A stretch of 64,000 nt of DNA, from contig NZ_LMLA01000001.1 in NCBI RefSeq assembly GCF_001421765.1, forward strand, positions 124,001 through 188,000, in the 5' to 3' direction. The position numbers and the translations under genes were made by a program. Of this stretch, positions 1 to 8,709 are shown in pieces (position 1 is the first letter of the stretch; the number at the start of each line of letters is the position of its first letter). The notes under the pieces are model-generated. The model was not told the origin of the DNA. It worked only from the letters and a program-made list of their open reading frames with translations, and made no database searches. The DNA comes from Sphingomonas sp. Leaf32 (GTDB lineage: Bacteria; Pseudomonadota; Alphaproteobacteria; Sphingomonadales; Sphingomonadaceae).

Positions 1-1
1 A

Positions 2-793
2 GGGGGCATCAATGCCAGCGTCTCCGACATGGCGAAATGGCTACAGGTCCTTCTGAGCGGCGGATTGCTGCCCGACGGCAAGCGGCTGTGGTCCGCCGAG
101 CAGGCCAGGCAGATGTGGACACCAGCCACCATCACCGCATCGAGCGCCGGCGCAAAGCCCGACAATCCGGCGCGTCCCATCCTGCAGACCTATGCCCTGG
201 GCTGGTTCATCCAGGACTATCGAGGGTTGCAGATGGTGCAGCATAGCGGCGCGCTGTCGGGGCAGATCACTTATACCGGGCTGCTGCCCTCGCGAGGGAT
301 CGGCGTTACGGTGCTCAGCAACGTCGAAGAAGGGGTAGCGGCTTCTATTCGAAACGCCATCCTCGACCGCCTGATCGATGCCCCACCTTTCGACTGGGTC
401 GGCGCCTATGGCACGCGCCTCGCGACGACGCAGGCCGAAGCGCTGGCCAGTATCGCAGGCGGGATCGAGCGTGCTCCCGTTGGCGGCCCGTCGCTGCCCA
501 TCGCCCGATACGTCGGGCGCTACCGCGATCCGTGGTATGGAGACGTGGTAGTGACGGAAAAACGCGGCACACTTTCGATCGATTTCGTGCCGACACCGGT
601 TTTCAAAAGCAAGCTGGAGGTCTGGGGCCAGGATGCATTTCGCACCCGTTTTCCAAAAGGTGCCGGCGAGGACGCCATCGTGAGCTTTGCGATTCGCGAT
701 GGCAAAGTGACGGGGGTGACGATGAAAGCGCTCTCGCCACTCGCCGACTTCAGCTACGACTTCCAGCATCTGGCTTTCGTCCCAGTGACTTAG
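2..793 (+). CDS. Serine hydrolase, beta-lactamase (class C) fold, 3' part
   Basis: The reading frame is open from base 2 and begins mid-protein (GGINASVSDMAKWL), so the 5' end lies outside the window; about 263 residues remain. The GGI..SVSDMAKW segment and the later QHSGALSGQ segment match the C-terminal half of class C beta-lactamase / esterase proteins, where the HSG triad takes the place of the KTG box. The last 110 residues (GRYRDPWYGDVVV, then FRTRFPKG) look like the DUF3471 tail domain that often follows this fold. The catalytic SxxK serine is not in the window, so activity cannot be judged. Family members include periplasmic esterases and D-aminopeptidases; the substrate is unknown. 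An REP-like element follows directly. Confidence 0.85.
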   Translation, partial: GGINASVSDMAKWLQVLLSGGLLPDGKRLWSAEQARQMWTPATITASSAGAKPDNPARPILQTYALGWFIQDYRGLQMVQHSGALSGQITYTGLLPSRGIGVTVLSNVEEGVAASIRNAILDRLIDAPPFDWVGAYGTRLATTQAEALASIAGGIERAPVGGPSLPIARYVGRYRDPWYGDVVVTEKRGTLSIDFVPTPVFKSKLEVWGQDAFRTRFPKGAGEDAIVSFAIRDGKVTGVTMKALSPLADFSYDFQHLAFVPVT

Positions 794-977
794 GACCGAT
801 CGACATTCCCATCTGTATCGTCACCCCGGACTTGTTCCGGGGTCCACCAGGCCGCAGGAGCTGTTGTTGGAGCCTCTATACGCACCGATTGCCGCGCGGT
901 GGACCCCGGAACAGGTCGGGGTGACGAAAATGGATGTTCTCAAGCCTGTCTGAACATGGATGTCGATCGGCCCTAGA
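788..977. repeat. REP-like mirrored element, family A copy 1
   Basis: An inner pair of arms (CGTCACCCCGGACTTGTTCC at 819 and its reverse complement, with small changes, ending near 926) is enclosed by a second outer pair, taggaccgatcgacattc at 791 and gatgtcgatcggccctag at 958. The same nested layout recurs between other genes of this window. It fills most of the 351-base gap 794-1144; the remaining 977-1144 shows no gene and no clear signal. Confidence 0.85.
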
Positions 978-1144
978 TCGACCCGTCTGCTCTGGATATC
1001 GTTCACACGATAGCCGCTGCCATTGCCTGTCTCGATACCGAATCCTGAAACGGAACGGCGCCCGATCGACACGCTGCTTTCGGTCATGGACTTTCCCCTA
1101 CGGATTTCGCACTAATCGGCCCGACGGAACAGGGGACTCCGACC

Positions 1145-2275
1145 ATGCCGATCGAAAAGCTTGCCCGTTCGCTGGCCAAGACCGTTCCGGCGATCGCGCC
1201 GACATTGAAGGCGGGATACCGTGTGTCCGAGCGCACGCGTTCGACGATCGCGGCGCGATGGCCGCAAACGATCCGCGCTCGAACCGAGAAGATCACGATC
1301 GCGATCACCGCCCACTGCAATCTTCGCTGTCAGGGATGCAAATACGGGCGGGACTTCATGCCCGGAGCGCAGCTGCCGTTCGAGATCGTGGAGAAGCTGC
1401 TCGAGGATGCGGCTGCGGCGAATGTGCCGGCGGTGCGCCTCTATGGCGGTGAGCCTCTGCTGCATCCCGATGTCGTCCGAATGGTCGAGACCGCGAACAG
1501 ACTCGGCGTCGGCTGCTACATGACGACCAACGCGCTGATCCTCGATCGCAAGATCGCGGCGCTCCATGCGGCCGGCCTGCGCAAGGTGACGATCGGATAT
1601 TATGGACAGGACGGGGCGTTCGACGAATATGTCCAGCGCCCGGGTCGCTACGCGCGCCTGGTCGAAAGCCTGGAGAATACGCGCGCGCTCTTCGGGCCAG
1701 ACGAACTCGACATCCAGATCAACTTCCTGCTTAGCCGGCGTTCCGCGAACATCGCGGCGGTCGACGAAATGGTCGCGTTCGCCCGCCGGTTCGACGCGAA
1801 GATCCACGTCGACGTCGTCCATTATTCGCTGCCCTATTTTCAGGAAGGCCCCGAACGCGAGCTGCAATTCCGTCCGGAAGACAAGCCCGCCATCGACCGG
1901 GTCATCAACCATCTGTTGAAGCTCAAGGCTGCCGAGCCTGCCCTGCTGACCGAATCCGCCCCCGCGCTCGCCGCCTTCGCCGATTGGGCGATGGAGCAGC
2001 AGGGGATGCGCATTCCCTGCGACGCGCGCAAGCTGCTGTGGGTCGGCGCCGACGGGTCGGTCATGTTGTGTTATGTGACCTTCCCGCTCGGTAATCTGCA
2101 TGAGCAGCGACTGGCCGATATCCTCTACACGCCCGAACATCATCAGGCGGCGCGCGACGCGTTTCAGCTCAACTGCCCGAATTGTCATTGCGAGGCGGGG
2201 TCGCGCGTCGAGAAGCACGCGCCGTCCTTCCGCAAATATCGTCGCGACGCCATCGATCGGCTCGCCGGGACGTGA
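1145..2275 (+). CDS. Radical SAM protein with SPASM/Twitch-like C-terminal Cys cluster
   Basis: This 376-residue protein has the radical SAM CxxxCxxC motif at C58, C62 and C65 (AHCNLRCQGC), followed by a GGEPLL-type strand (YGGEPLLHP) that contacts S-adenosylmethionine. The C-terminus carries further cysteines (IPCDARK, VMLCY, NCPNCHC), as in SPASM or Twitch domains that bind auxiliary iron-sulfur clusters. The final GNLHEQRLADILYTPEHHQAA is the usual end of SPASM enzymes. The stop codon overlaps the start of a GT4 glycosyltransferase by four bases (GTGA), so the two are translationally coupled and probably act on the same product. No precursor-peptide-like small gene is visible upstream. The reaction is unknown; peptide, sugar or lipid modification is possible. 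Confidence 0.88.
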   Translation: MPIEKLARSLAKTVPAIAPTLKAGYRVSERTRSTIAARWPQTIRARTEKITIAITAHCNLRCQGCKYGRDFMPGAQLPFEIVEKLLEDAAAANVPAVRLYGGEPLLHPDVVRMVETANRLGVGCYMTTNALILDRKIAALHAAGLRKVTIGYYGQDGAFDEYVQRPGRYARLVESLENTRALFGPDELDIQINFLLSRRSANIAAVDEMVAFARRFDAKIHVDVVHYSLPYFQEGPERELQFRPEDKPAIDRVINHLLKLKAAEPALLTESAPALAAFADWAMEQQGMRIPCDARKLLWVGADGSVMLCYVTFPLGNLHEQRLADILYTPEHHQAARDAFQLNCPNCHCEAGSRVEKHAPSFRKYRRDAIDRLAGT

Positions 2276-3282
2276 TCCGCGTCGCGCACCTGCTGCCGAA
2301 CATGGCAGTGGGCGGGCGCGAGCGGATCGTGGCCGACCTTTGCCGCACTTCGGCGCAATACGGGATCGCGCCGCTCGTCATCACGTTCGATCCTGCCGAT
2401 GGTGCCGCCCTCGATCCGCACGCACCGATCGTCGCGCTGAACCGTCGGGACCGTGATTTCGCGGAGCGACTACAGGCGATCGTCACGGCAGAGCGGGTCG
2501 ATGTGGTACATGCGCAAGGCCACATCTCCGCCGCGCTGCTACCCAGGCTGAACGTGCCGGTGGTGACGACGCTGCATGTCGCGCTGGGTAATGGTTGGCG
2601 CTGGCTGCCGGCGATCGCGTCGGGGCTTCGTCGCAGTTGCGCGATCACGGCGGTTTCGGACGACCTCGCCCGTCGCTTCCGCTGGGTCCGGCGACCGATC
2701 GACGTGATTCCATCGGGGGTCGATATCGATCGCTTCGCCTGTACGGAACGCTCGACGGCACGGCCGTTCACGCTCGGGATCGCCGCCCGGCTTCATCCGG
2801 TCAAACGGCATTGCGACCTGCTGGCCGCCTTGCATTTGCTGAAGCGACGAAATCGTCATTGTCGGTTGCTGATCGCCGGAGAGGGTCCCGCCGATGCCGA
2901 GATTCGGGCGCGTAGCGCGGGACTCGACGTCGTCATGCTCGGTGTCGTCGCCGACATTCCGGGCTATCTGCGCCAACTGGACGCCTTCGCACTGCCCTCC
3001 GACCATGAGGGCACGCCGGTCGCGTTGATCGAGGCCATGGCCAGCGGGCTGCCGGTCGTCGCATCCGCCGTCGGTGGTGTACCCGCACTGGTCGGCGAGG
3101 CTGGACTATTGGTTCCTCGCCGCAGCCCGGTACGGCTTGCCGACGCGATCGAACGGTTAATGGACTCGATTGATCTTCGACGGACGCTCGGCAATGCCGC
3201 TCGCAAGCGGCTTGGCGGATATCATTTGAGCGCTCAGGCTCAGGCATACCGAACGCTCTATGACGCCGTTTCCAAATCTTGA
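2272..3282 (+). CDS. Glycosyltransferase family 4
   Basis: A GT-B fold retaining glycosyltransferase of 336 residues. The start chosen is the GTG at 2272, which overlaps the upstream radical SAM stop and gives the normal GT4 N-terminus (IRVAHLLPNMAVGGRERIV). A longer ATG-initiated frame from 2182 lies inside the radical SAM gene and is not needed. The N-terminal domain has the GGxER motif and the C-terminal domain has the donor-binding E-x7-E motif (EGTPVALIE) followed by AMASGLPVVAS. Acceptor and sugar cannot be read from sequence. It is expected at the cytoplasmic face of the inner membrane. It is convergent with the M61 peptidase gene; the 251 bases between them hold nothing I recognise. 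Confidence 0.9.
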   Translation: MIRVAHLLPNMAVGGRERIVADLCRTSAQYGIAPLVITFDPADGAALDPHAPIVALNRRDRDFAERLQAIVTAERVDVVHAQGHISAALLPRLNVPVVTTLHVALGNGWRWLPAIASGLRRSCAITAVSDDLARRFRWVRRPIDVIPSGVDIDRFACTERSTARPFTLGIAARLHPVKRHCDLLAALHLLKRRNRHCRLLIAGEGPADAEIRARSAGLDVVMLGVVADIPGYLRQLDAFALPSDHEGTPVALIEAMASGLPVVASAVGGVPALVGEAGLLVPRRSPVRLADAIERLMDSIDLRRTLGNAARKRLGGYHLSAQAQAYRTLYDAVSKS

Positions 3283-3533
3283 CCCATAAATGATCGCTCA
3301 CAGCGTCCATTTCGCGTCCTGAAGACGGACATTCGCTCAGGCGATCGACCTATGTCGGCTTCTTCTGTTGTGCAGGCAAACCACGGGCGTCGGATAGGAC
3401 GATGCCGCATCCCGATGTTCTGGCGCCCTGGCAGAGTGGCAAGTCATCGCCAGCCAACCCCACTGCCCGCAAACGCCGGCCTGCATCGTATAGAGAGCGG
3501 TTCGTATCGGACCGACAGCGCCGGCCGTCTCGG

Positions 3534-5243
3534 CTAGACCGGGTCGGCCATCGTCCATTGATACGCATCGACCGTTTCCCCCCTCGGCCGGTAGCGGAGC
3601 GCGAAGGTCCTTCCCGCCCGCCGGATGTCGAGCGTCACGAGCGCCTGCTGGTCGCCTTGCAGCGCATCCTGCGGGAATCCGTTCATGATCTCGTCGCCGT
3701 CGCGCAAGCCCGCAATGGCGGCGTTCGATCCCGGCTTCAGCCCGCGCACGATCCGTGGCTTCGTTTGGAGCGAGGCCATGTCGAACCCCAGGTCGTAACG
3801 CTGCAACCGCCGGACCACCCGGCGAAAGCGCGGACCATAGGCATCGGACGGTGGCAGCACCGTGGCACCGCCGAGCATCGCATCGAGATCGGCGATCCCG
3901 CCCGGCCCCAGTTCCTTCGCCAGCAGCGACCGGTACAGCGCCTCGTCCATCTTGCCGCCATCCCGACGCGTGCGCAGCATCGTCCGGACGATGTCGTCGA
4001 GCGAGCGCCGCCCCGCCGATCTCGACCGGATCTGCGCGTCGACCATTTCGAAATACAGCGACCCGCGATCATAGGGCAGCACCCGCACCCGCGTATCGCG
4101 CCAGAAGCCATCCGGGATGGCGGCATTGGGCGTCGCGATCTTGATGTTGGTATAATAGCGCGCCGCCGTCTCGTTGAGGTCCTTCAGGAAATCCGCCGCC
4201 GAGATCATCCCCGCGCGGTACGGCAGCGCCCGCTGGTAATGCACCGCCAGCCCTTCGCCGAACCATGACCGGTCCAGCCCGTCCGCCGCGTCCATCGACC
4301 CGTCGAGCGAATTGACCCAGCTATGCAGCATCTCGTGTGCCAGCAGCGTGCGCAGGTCTTCGGGTTTGGAGGTGGCGTTGAACGTATAGGCGAAGCTGTC
4401 GGTCAACCCGATGCCGCTGCCCGGATTGCGCGTGTTGGTCCGCCCGAACACCCCGAACCGCGGCGGGGCATAGCCGAAGAAGGTGCCGTAATAGCGATGC
4501 AGCGCGGCGGCCCAGCCCATCAGCGGGGCCATGGCGAACGGCGGCTTCCCCTGCCACGCGGCGAAGAAGCCGTCGCGCTCCGGCCCCGTCACGCCGGGGC
4601 GGCCGCCCATATAATAGGCCGATGCCACTCGCTCTGCCGGGATCGCGGCGGCCGTGACGGCATGGCCCATGCCGAAGCTCGATGCCCCCACGCCAGACGC
4701 ACCATAGCCGGCGAAGTCCCACCGCACCTCGGCCCGGCGCGGCTTGCCGTCGGTCGGCAGCAGCAGGAAGGCGTTGCCCGCCGCCGAGAAGGTGCCGCCC
4801 TCGGTCCGCATCTCATATTGCGGCAGCGCAAGCTGCGGTGCCGCCGCGTCGATCGGCACGCGGTAGCGCGCGGTCACCACCCCGTCGACCGCGCGGCCTG
4901 CACGCCAGCGGCGAATGGTGTTCGACCCGTCCTGCGCTACGTCCTGCGTCGTCACCGGGATCGGCCCCTGCGCGTCGGCCAGCGTCAGCGCGCGCAGGTC
5001 CTGCCCGCTCGTCACGACGGTATTGGCCACCAGTGGCAGTTCGAACAGCACGTCGCCCGGCGCGGCGTGCATCGCCTGCGCCTCCAGCGTCACGTCGACG
5101 AACGGCACGTGCCGCGCCGCGTCGGGCGCACCGGGGGCGAGCAGGACGACGAGCCGCGGCTCGCCCCCGCCATCGGGGGCCGTCGCGCCGGTCAGCAGCA
5201 GCACCGATCCCAGTGCCATAACCCTGCGCATCGTTCGAGCCAT
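3534..5243 (-). CDS. M61-family metallopeptidase with C-terminal PDZ domain
   Basis: The protein, about 569 residues, starts with a signal peptide (RRVMALGSVLLLTGATA). Counting from the upstream ATG, the zinc site HEMLH (H304, E305, H308) is followed by a third ligand Glu in WFGEGLAVHY near 331, the arrangement of gluzincin M61 glycyl-aminopeptidase-like enzymes. The C-terminus (LKPGSNAAIAGLRDGDEI) is a PDZ domain, also typical. Two ATGs are adjacent (5246, 5243); GGAGG stands seven bases before the second, which I prefer. The enzyme is probably periplasmic. It lies beside an Lrp-type regulator and upstream of a set of carboxypeptidases, which fits peptide degradation. A TGTGCATA motif lies about 85 bases before the start. 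Confidence 0.88.
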   Translation of the reverse strand: MARTMRRVMALGSVLLLTGATAPDGGGEPRLVVLLAPGAPDAARHVPFVDVTLEAQAMHAAPGDVLFELPLVANTVVTSGQDLRALTLADAQGPIPVTTQDVAQDGSNTIRRWRAGRAVDGVVTARYRVPIDAAAPQLALPQYEMRTEGGTFSAAGNAFLLLPTDGKPRRAEVRWDFAGYGASGVGASSFGMGHAVTAAAIPAERVASAYYMGGRPGVTGPERDGFFAAWQGKPPFAMAPLMGWAAALHRYYGTFFGYAPPRFGVFGRTNTRNPGSGIGLTDSFAYTFNATSKPEDLRTLLAHEMLHSWVNSLDGSMDAADGLDRSWFGEGLAVHYQRALPYRAGMISAADFLKDLNETAARYYTNIKIATPNAAIPDGFWRDTRVRVLPYDRGSLYFEMVDAQIRSRSAGRRSLDDIVRTMLRTRRDGGKMDEALYRSLLAKELGPGGIADLDAMLGGATVLPPSDAYGPRFRRVVRRLQRYDLGFDMASLQTKPRIVRGLKPGSNAAIAGLRDGDEIMNGFPQDALQGDQQALVTLDIRRAGRTFALRYRPRGETVDAYQWTMADPV

Positions 5244-5327
5244 CATGCCGCCTCCATCGTTCCGGCGATCAGCCTAGCGTGCGACGCCCGCGAAATCCGG
5301 TCGCAAGCGATGCGTTTCGCGTAGGGA

Positions 5328-5335
5328 TGTGCATA
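5328..5335. promoter_or_regulatory. Candidate Lrp-type half site before the M61 gene
   Basis: TGTGCATA here repeats the core found at the lrp start (5845-5855) and in the divergent promoter at 10056. It sits about 85 bases upstream of the M61 peptidase start and 35 bases beyond the lrp stop. It is a short match, and its meaning rests on its recurrence in this island. Confidence 0.35.
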
Positions 5336-5369
5336 GCCTATTCGCGGCGACCATCATGGCAGCCGTATG

Positions 5370-5843
5370 TCATGCGGCGGGCAGTGGCAGCCGGTGGGTA
5401 CATTTCACTTCGGACAGGGTGGCGATCGAGCGGATATCCTCGACGCCGGGCAGCCGCAGCAGCGTGCGGAAGGTGAAATTCTGATACCAGCCCATGCTGG
5501 GCGCCAGCACCTTCAGCATCACGTCCATCTCGCCGAACAGCGTATAGGCTTCGGTGATCTCGGGGATGTCCTCGATTGCGCGCATGAAGCGGTCGCGTGC
5601 ATCGTCGCTCAGCCGCCCCATCTTGAGCTGGGCGAAGATATACATGCTCTCGCCGAACTTCTCGCGATCGAGCACCGCGACCTGCGCCTTGATATAGCCT
5701 TCGTCCTTCAGCCGCTGGATACGGCGCCAGCATGGCGATTGCGACAGGCCGACACGGTCGGCGATCTCGCTCGACGATTCGGACGCATCGATCTGCAAGC
5801 GGTCGAGAATCTTGAGGTCGAGGCGGTCGAGGGCGTCAGCCAT
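5370..5843 (-). CDS. Lrp/AsnC family transcriptional regulator
   Basis: A 157-residue Lrp/AsnC protein. The N-terminal winged HTH reads LDLKILDRLQIDASESSSEIADRVGLSQSPCWRRIQRL and the C-terminal half is the RAM (ligand-binding) domain. The start at 5843 gives the standard MADALDRLDLKIL N-terminus; the frame stays open further upstream but that part has no family likeness. Lrp family members sense amino acids and act as local or global regulators. This one is surrounded by peptidase, aminotransferase and amino-acid permease genes and has a motif across its own start that recurs in the cluster, so a role as local regulator of peptide and amino-acid use is likely. It is divergent from the ornithine-cyclodeaminase-family gene. 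Confidence 0.92.
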   Translation of the reverse strand: MADALDRLDLKILDRLQIDASESSSEIADRVGLSQSPCWRRIQRLKDEGYIKAQVAVLDREKFGESMYIFAQLKMGRLSDDARDRFMRAIEDIPEITEAYTLFGEMDVMLKVLAPSMGWYQNFTFRTLLRLPGVEDIRSIATLSEVKCTHRLPLPAA

Positions 5844-5855
5844 GATTATGCACAG
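5844..5855. promoter_or_regulatory. Candidate Lrp autoregulatory site
   Basis: On the minus strand CTGTGCATAATCATG runs straight into the lrp start codon. Eleven of its first twelve bases recur in the palindromic site at 10055-10070. The position would suit autorepression. The motif is inferred from recurrence, not from a known matrix. Confidence 0.4.
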
Positions 5856-5950
5856 TTCCGGGAAAAGGCGAATTGAACTGGCCGCCGTTTGACCATGGAT
5901 GCGATCGATCGGCAAGCATTTGCCCGTTCGCCGGGGTAGAGTTGGTTTGG

Positions 5951-6030
5951 CGGTGCCGGCCCGCTCCCCCTCCCGACCACCCATTCAGGATACGCTGTGG
6001 GTGGTCGGGAGGGGGAGCGGGCCGGCACCG
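5951..6030. repeat. Perfect 33-bp inverted repeat with 14-base loop
   Basis: Arms 5951-5983 and 5998-6030 are exact reverse complements over 33 bases, very GC-rich, around the loop ttcaggatacgctg. The element lies between divergently read genes (lrp and the cyclodeaminase-family gene), so it does not terminate either of them. It is unlike the REP-like families elsewhere in the window. Confidence 0.9.
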
Positions 6031-6035
6031 CCTTG

Positions 6036-6057
6036 AAACTCGCTTTCCAGCGAGTTT
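6036..6057. repeat. Small hairpin AAACTCGCT-ttcc-AGCGAGTTT
   Basis: Nine-base arms around a four-base loop lie just after the 33-bp inverted repeat and about 50 bases before the cyclodeaminase-family start. This may be part of the 5' leader of that gene; there is no U-run that would make it a strong terminator. Confidence 0.5.
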
Positions 6058-6105
6058 TCAAACAGCCTCTTGGGCTGATGCCCGACAGGCCGTTGGGGAG
6101 CAGGG

Positions 6106-7059
6106 ATGACGCGCGACGAACTGGCGATCTTCGATAGCGCGGCGGTGCGCGCCGGGCTTGGCTATGGTGACTGTATCGACGTGGTGCGGACGGCGATGAT
6201 GGCGCTGTCGGCGGGTACCACCCGCCAGTTGCTGCGCACGATGCTGTCGCTGGGACCGGGGCGAACGTTCGCGCAGATGCCCGGCGCGCTGGGCGAAGAC
6301 AAGATGTTCGGCACCAAGACGATCAGCGTCTTTGCCGACCCCCAGGCACCCGGCAAGCGCCGCCACCGTGGCCTCGTCGTGCTGTTCGAACCGGTCGAGG
6401 GCCGTCCGGTCGCCGTCGCCGATGCCGAGGAGATCACCCATATCCGCACCGCCGCCGCCACCGCGATCGCGACCGACGCGCTGGCCCGCGCCGATGCCGC
6501 CACGCTGCTGATCGTCGGCACCGGTGGGCAGGCGCATACCCATCTGCACGCCCTGCCGCTGGTCCGCCGGTTCGACCGGGTGCTGGTCTGGGGCCGCGAC
6601 CCTGCTCGCGCCGACGCGGTGGTCGCTGCCTTCCCCGACCTGCCGTGCGAACGCACCGACGATCTGGCGGCGGCATGCGGCGCGGCCGACGTGATCTGCA
6701 CGCTGACCGCAGCCGCCGAGCCGGTCGTCCGGGGGGAATGGGTCCGGCCCGGCACCCATGTGAACCTCGTCGGATCGAGCGGCCCCGGCCCGGTCGAGGT
6801 CGACAGCGCGCTGGTGGTCAAAAGCCGCTATATCGCCGACAGCATCGCGTCGGCGCGCGATGCCGCCGCCGAGTTCCTCGTCGCGCGCGACGCCGGCCTC
6901 GTCACCGACGACCATATCGTCGCGGAGATCGGCGAGGTGCTGCTGGGCCGCAAGCCGGGGCGCACCAGCGCCGGCGACATCACCGTCTACAAGTCGCTCG
7001 GCCATGCGGTGCAGGATTTGGCCGCCGCCGCCCATCTGTATCGGACGTGCGATCGATGA
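6106..7059 (+). CDS. Ornithine cyclodeaminase / mu-crystallin family protein
   Basis: This 317-residue protein fits the family length (310-350). It has the NAD-binding segment LLIVGTGGQAHTHL, the upstream HIRTAAATAIATDALAR helix typical of the family, and HVNLVGSSGPGPVEVD near the C-terminus. Members convert ornithine to proline, or act as ketimine reductases, alanine dehydrogenases or opine-type enzymes; sequence alone does not decide. It reads away from the Lrp gene and sits in the peptide-use island, so a cytoplasmic role in recycling imported amino acids is reasonable. The start at 6106 follows a GGGAGCAGGG stretch usable as a ribosome-binding site. Confidence 0.88.
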   Translation: MTRDELAIFDSAAVRAGLGYGDCIDVVRTAMMALSAGTTRQLLRTMLSLGPGRTFAQMPGALGEDKMFGTKTISVFADPQAPGKRRHRGLVVLFEPVEGRPVAVADAEEITHIRTAAATAIATDALARADAATLLIVGTGGQAHTHLHALPLVRRFDRVLVWGRDPARADAVVAAFPDLPCERTDDLAAACGAADVICTLTAAAEPVVRGEWVRPGTHVNLVGSSGPGPVEVDSALVVKSRYIADSIASARDAAAEFLVARDAGLVTDDHIVAEIGEVLLGRKPGRTSAGDITVYKSLGHAVQDLAAAAHLYRTCDR

Positions 7060-7178
7060 TGGCGCGGCGGCCGGCGCCGCGCAGATGCACGAGCGGTGGT
7101 AGGTGATCGCGTCGCGATCCATCACGACGCCGAGAACAACGGGCGCGGTTCACGAACGCTTCGCCCGCGCCGCCGCCG

Positions 7179-8690
7179 TCACCGCGCCGCGACGACCTCC
7201 TGTACGAAGCGGTGCAGGTCGCCGCTCAGCGCAGCCAGCGCGTCGACATCCTCGAACGCCGAATGGCCGGCAGCATAGCGGCGGAACGTCGCGCGACCGG
7301 CGGGCACGCCCTGCTGCTCGATCGCGAACTGCCCGGCATAGACCGGGGTGGTGATGTCGTAATACCCGCCCGCAGCGAACAGGCGCAGCGTCGGCTTCAC
7401 CGCCATCGCGGCGGTCAGATAGGGCGCGAACGCCGCCGCGCGGTAGCTGCCGCCATAGTCCTTGTCCCAGCTCCATTTGAAATTGATGCCGAGGTTCAGG
7501 CTGCGATAGGCGCTGGGCACCGCATAGCCGAGATCGTCCTTCAGATAGCGTTCGATCAGGCTGGCGGTGCCCATCCCCAGCGACATCGACGGATCGTCGA
7601 ACGGCGGGCGCAACCGACTGTCGGCCAAGGCGCGGGTCGCGCGTCCGTCGAGCTGCCCGGTGCGCAGCCCCTTGTCCGCCAGCAGCCCGAGCATGAAGTC
7701 GCGCCGTTCGATCCGCAGGTTCTTGGCCGCGATCGTCGCGGCGGGCAGGCCGGTGAACGCCGCCATCCGCGTCGCGATCCGCGCCTTGTCCGCCGCCGGC
7801 AGCGCCGCGCCCTGCATCAGCGCGGCGGCATAGTCGGTCTGCGCGAAATGCAGCGCCGCGTCATACCACGCCGCGACACTTTGCCCCGCGCGATCGACCG
7901 CGCCGTGATACCATGCGACCGCCGCCAGCGTCGGGAACAGCACCGCGTCGGACACCACCGGCCCGTCGCTGTCGCCGATCGCCGACGACAGCAGCACGAC
8001 GCCGTCGGGCAGCGGCTTCTTGGCGGCCATCGTCTCGTTCAAAATCGCCAGCGCGCGGGCGGTGCCATAGCTTTCGCCGACCAGCAGCACCGGCGACCCG
8101 CTCCGCCCGTTCGCCGCCAGCCACCGCTCGATCATCGACGCGACCCCGCGCGCATCGCCGCCGACCCCGAAATAGCCCGACGCGTCCTTGCCCGCGACCG
8201 GCATCGACGCGCCGGTGCCGACCGGATCGATGAACACCAGATCGGCGATGTCGAGCAGCGTGAAGCGATTATCCTCCAGATGCGCGGCATCGCCGGTGCC
8301 GACCATCCGGCGCGGCCCGAACGCCTGCATGTGCAGCGGCGAGGACGACGCCCCCGGCCCGCCGTTGAACAGGAACAGCACCGGCCGTTTCGCCGGATCG
8401 CCCACGCGGTCCGCGACATAGGCATAGCTGACGGCAACGGCGACCGGCGTCCCGTCTCCCCCAGGCATCGGCTGTTCGGTGACGATCGCGCGATACGCGA
8501 AGGGGCGACCGTTGAGCGTTATGCGATGCTGCGTCGTCACCACCCGCGCGCTGGCCGCGTCGCGCGGCACCATCGGCTCCATCGCCCGCAGGAAGGCAGG
8601 CGACATCGGCGCGCTCCCCTCGTCCTGGGCGGGCAGCGCGGCGGGCGTGAGCAACAGCGCGAGGAGAGGCACGAGACGGCGCATCGGCAT
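7179..8690 (-). CDS. S10-family serine carboxypeptidase-like protein (copy 1)
   Basis: About 503 residues with a signal peptide (MRRLVPLLALLLTPAALPAQ). Family S10 landmarks are FNGGPGASSSPLHM (oxyanion region), FIDPVGTGAS, the nucleophile elbow GESYGTARA (Ser about 207), an Asp in AAGGYYDITTP and a His in YAAGHSAFED. It is the second gene of a minus-strand operon, 19 bases after the class V PLP enzyme. The start at 8690 is five bases after GAAAG; the frame continues upstream into the preceding gene. Such proteins are exported and remove C-terminal residues from peptides. Three S10 paralogues lie within 10 kb and differ widely, which suggests different specificities. Confidence 0.9.
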   Translation of the reverse strand: MPMRRLVPLLALLLTPAALPAQDEGSAPMSPAFLRAMEPMVPRDAASARVVTTQHRITLNGRPFAYRAIVTEQPMPGGDGTPVAVAVSYAYVADRVGDPAKRPVLFLFNGGPGASSSPLHMQAFGPRRMVGTGDAAHLEDNRFTLLDIADLVFIDPVGTGASMPVAGKDASGYFGVGGDARGVASMIERWLAANGRSGSPVLLVGESYGTARALAILNETMAAKKPLPDGVVLLSSAIGDSDGPVVSDAVLFPTLAAVAWYHGAVDRAGQSVAAWYDAALHFAQTDYAAALMQGAALPAADKARIATRMAAFTGLPAATIAAKNLRIERRDFMLGLLADKGLRTGQLDGRATRALADSRLRPPFDDPSMSLGMGTASLIERYLKDDLGYAVPSAYRSLNLGINFKWSWDKDYGGSYRAAAFAPYLTAAMAVKPTLRLFAAGGYYDITTPVYAGQFAIEQQGVPAGRATFRRYAAGHSAFEDVDALAALSGDLHRFVQEVVAAR

Positions 8691-8709
8691 CGGTTCTTTC
8701 GTTGAAGAT

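Noticed and set aside
794..1144. Possible RiPP precursor gene before the radical SAM enzyme
   Set aside because: I found only REP-like repeat and no short frame with a ribosome-binding site and leader-like composition.
5951..6030. The 33-bp inverted repeat as a terminator
   Set aside because: Both flanking genes read away from it, and no U-run follows either arm.
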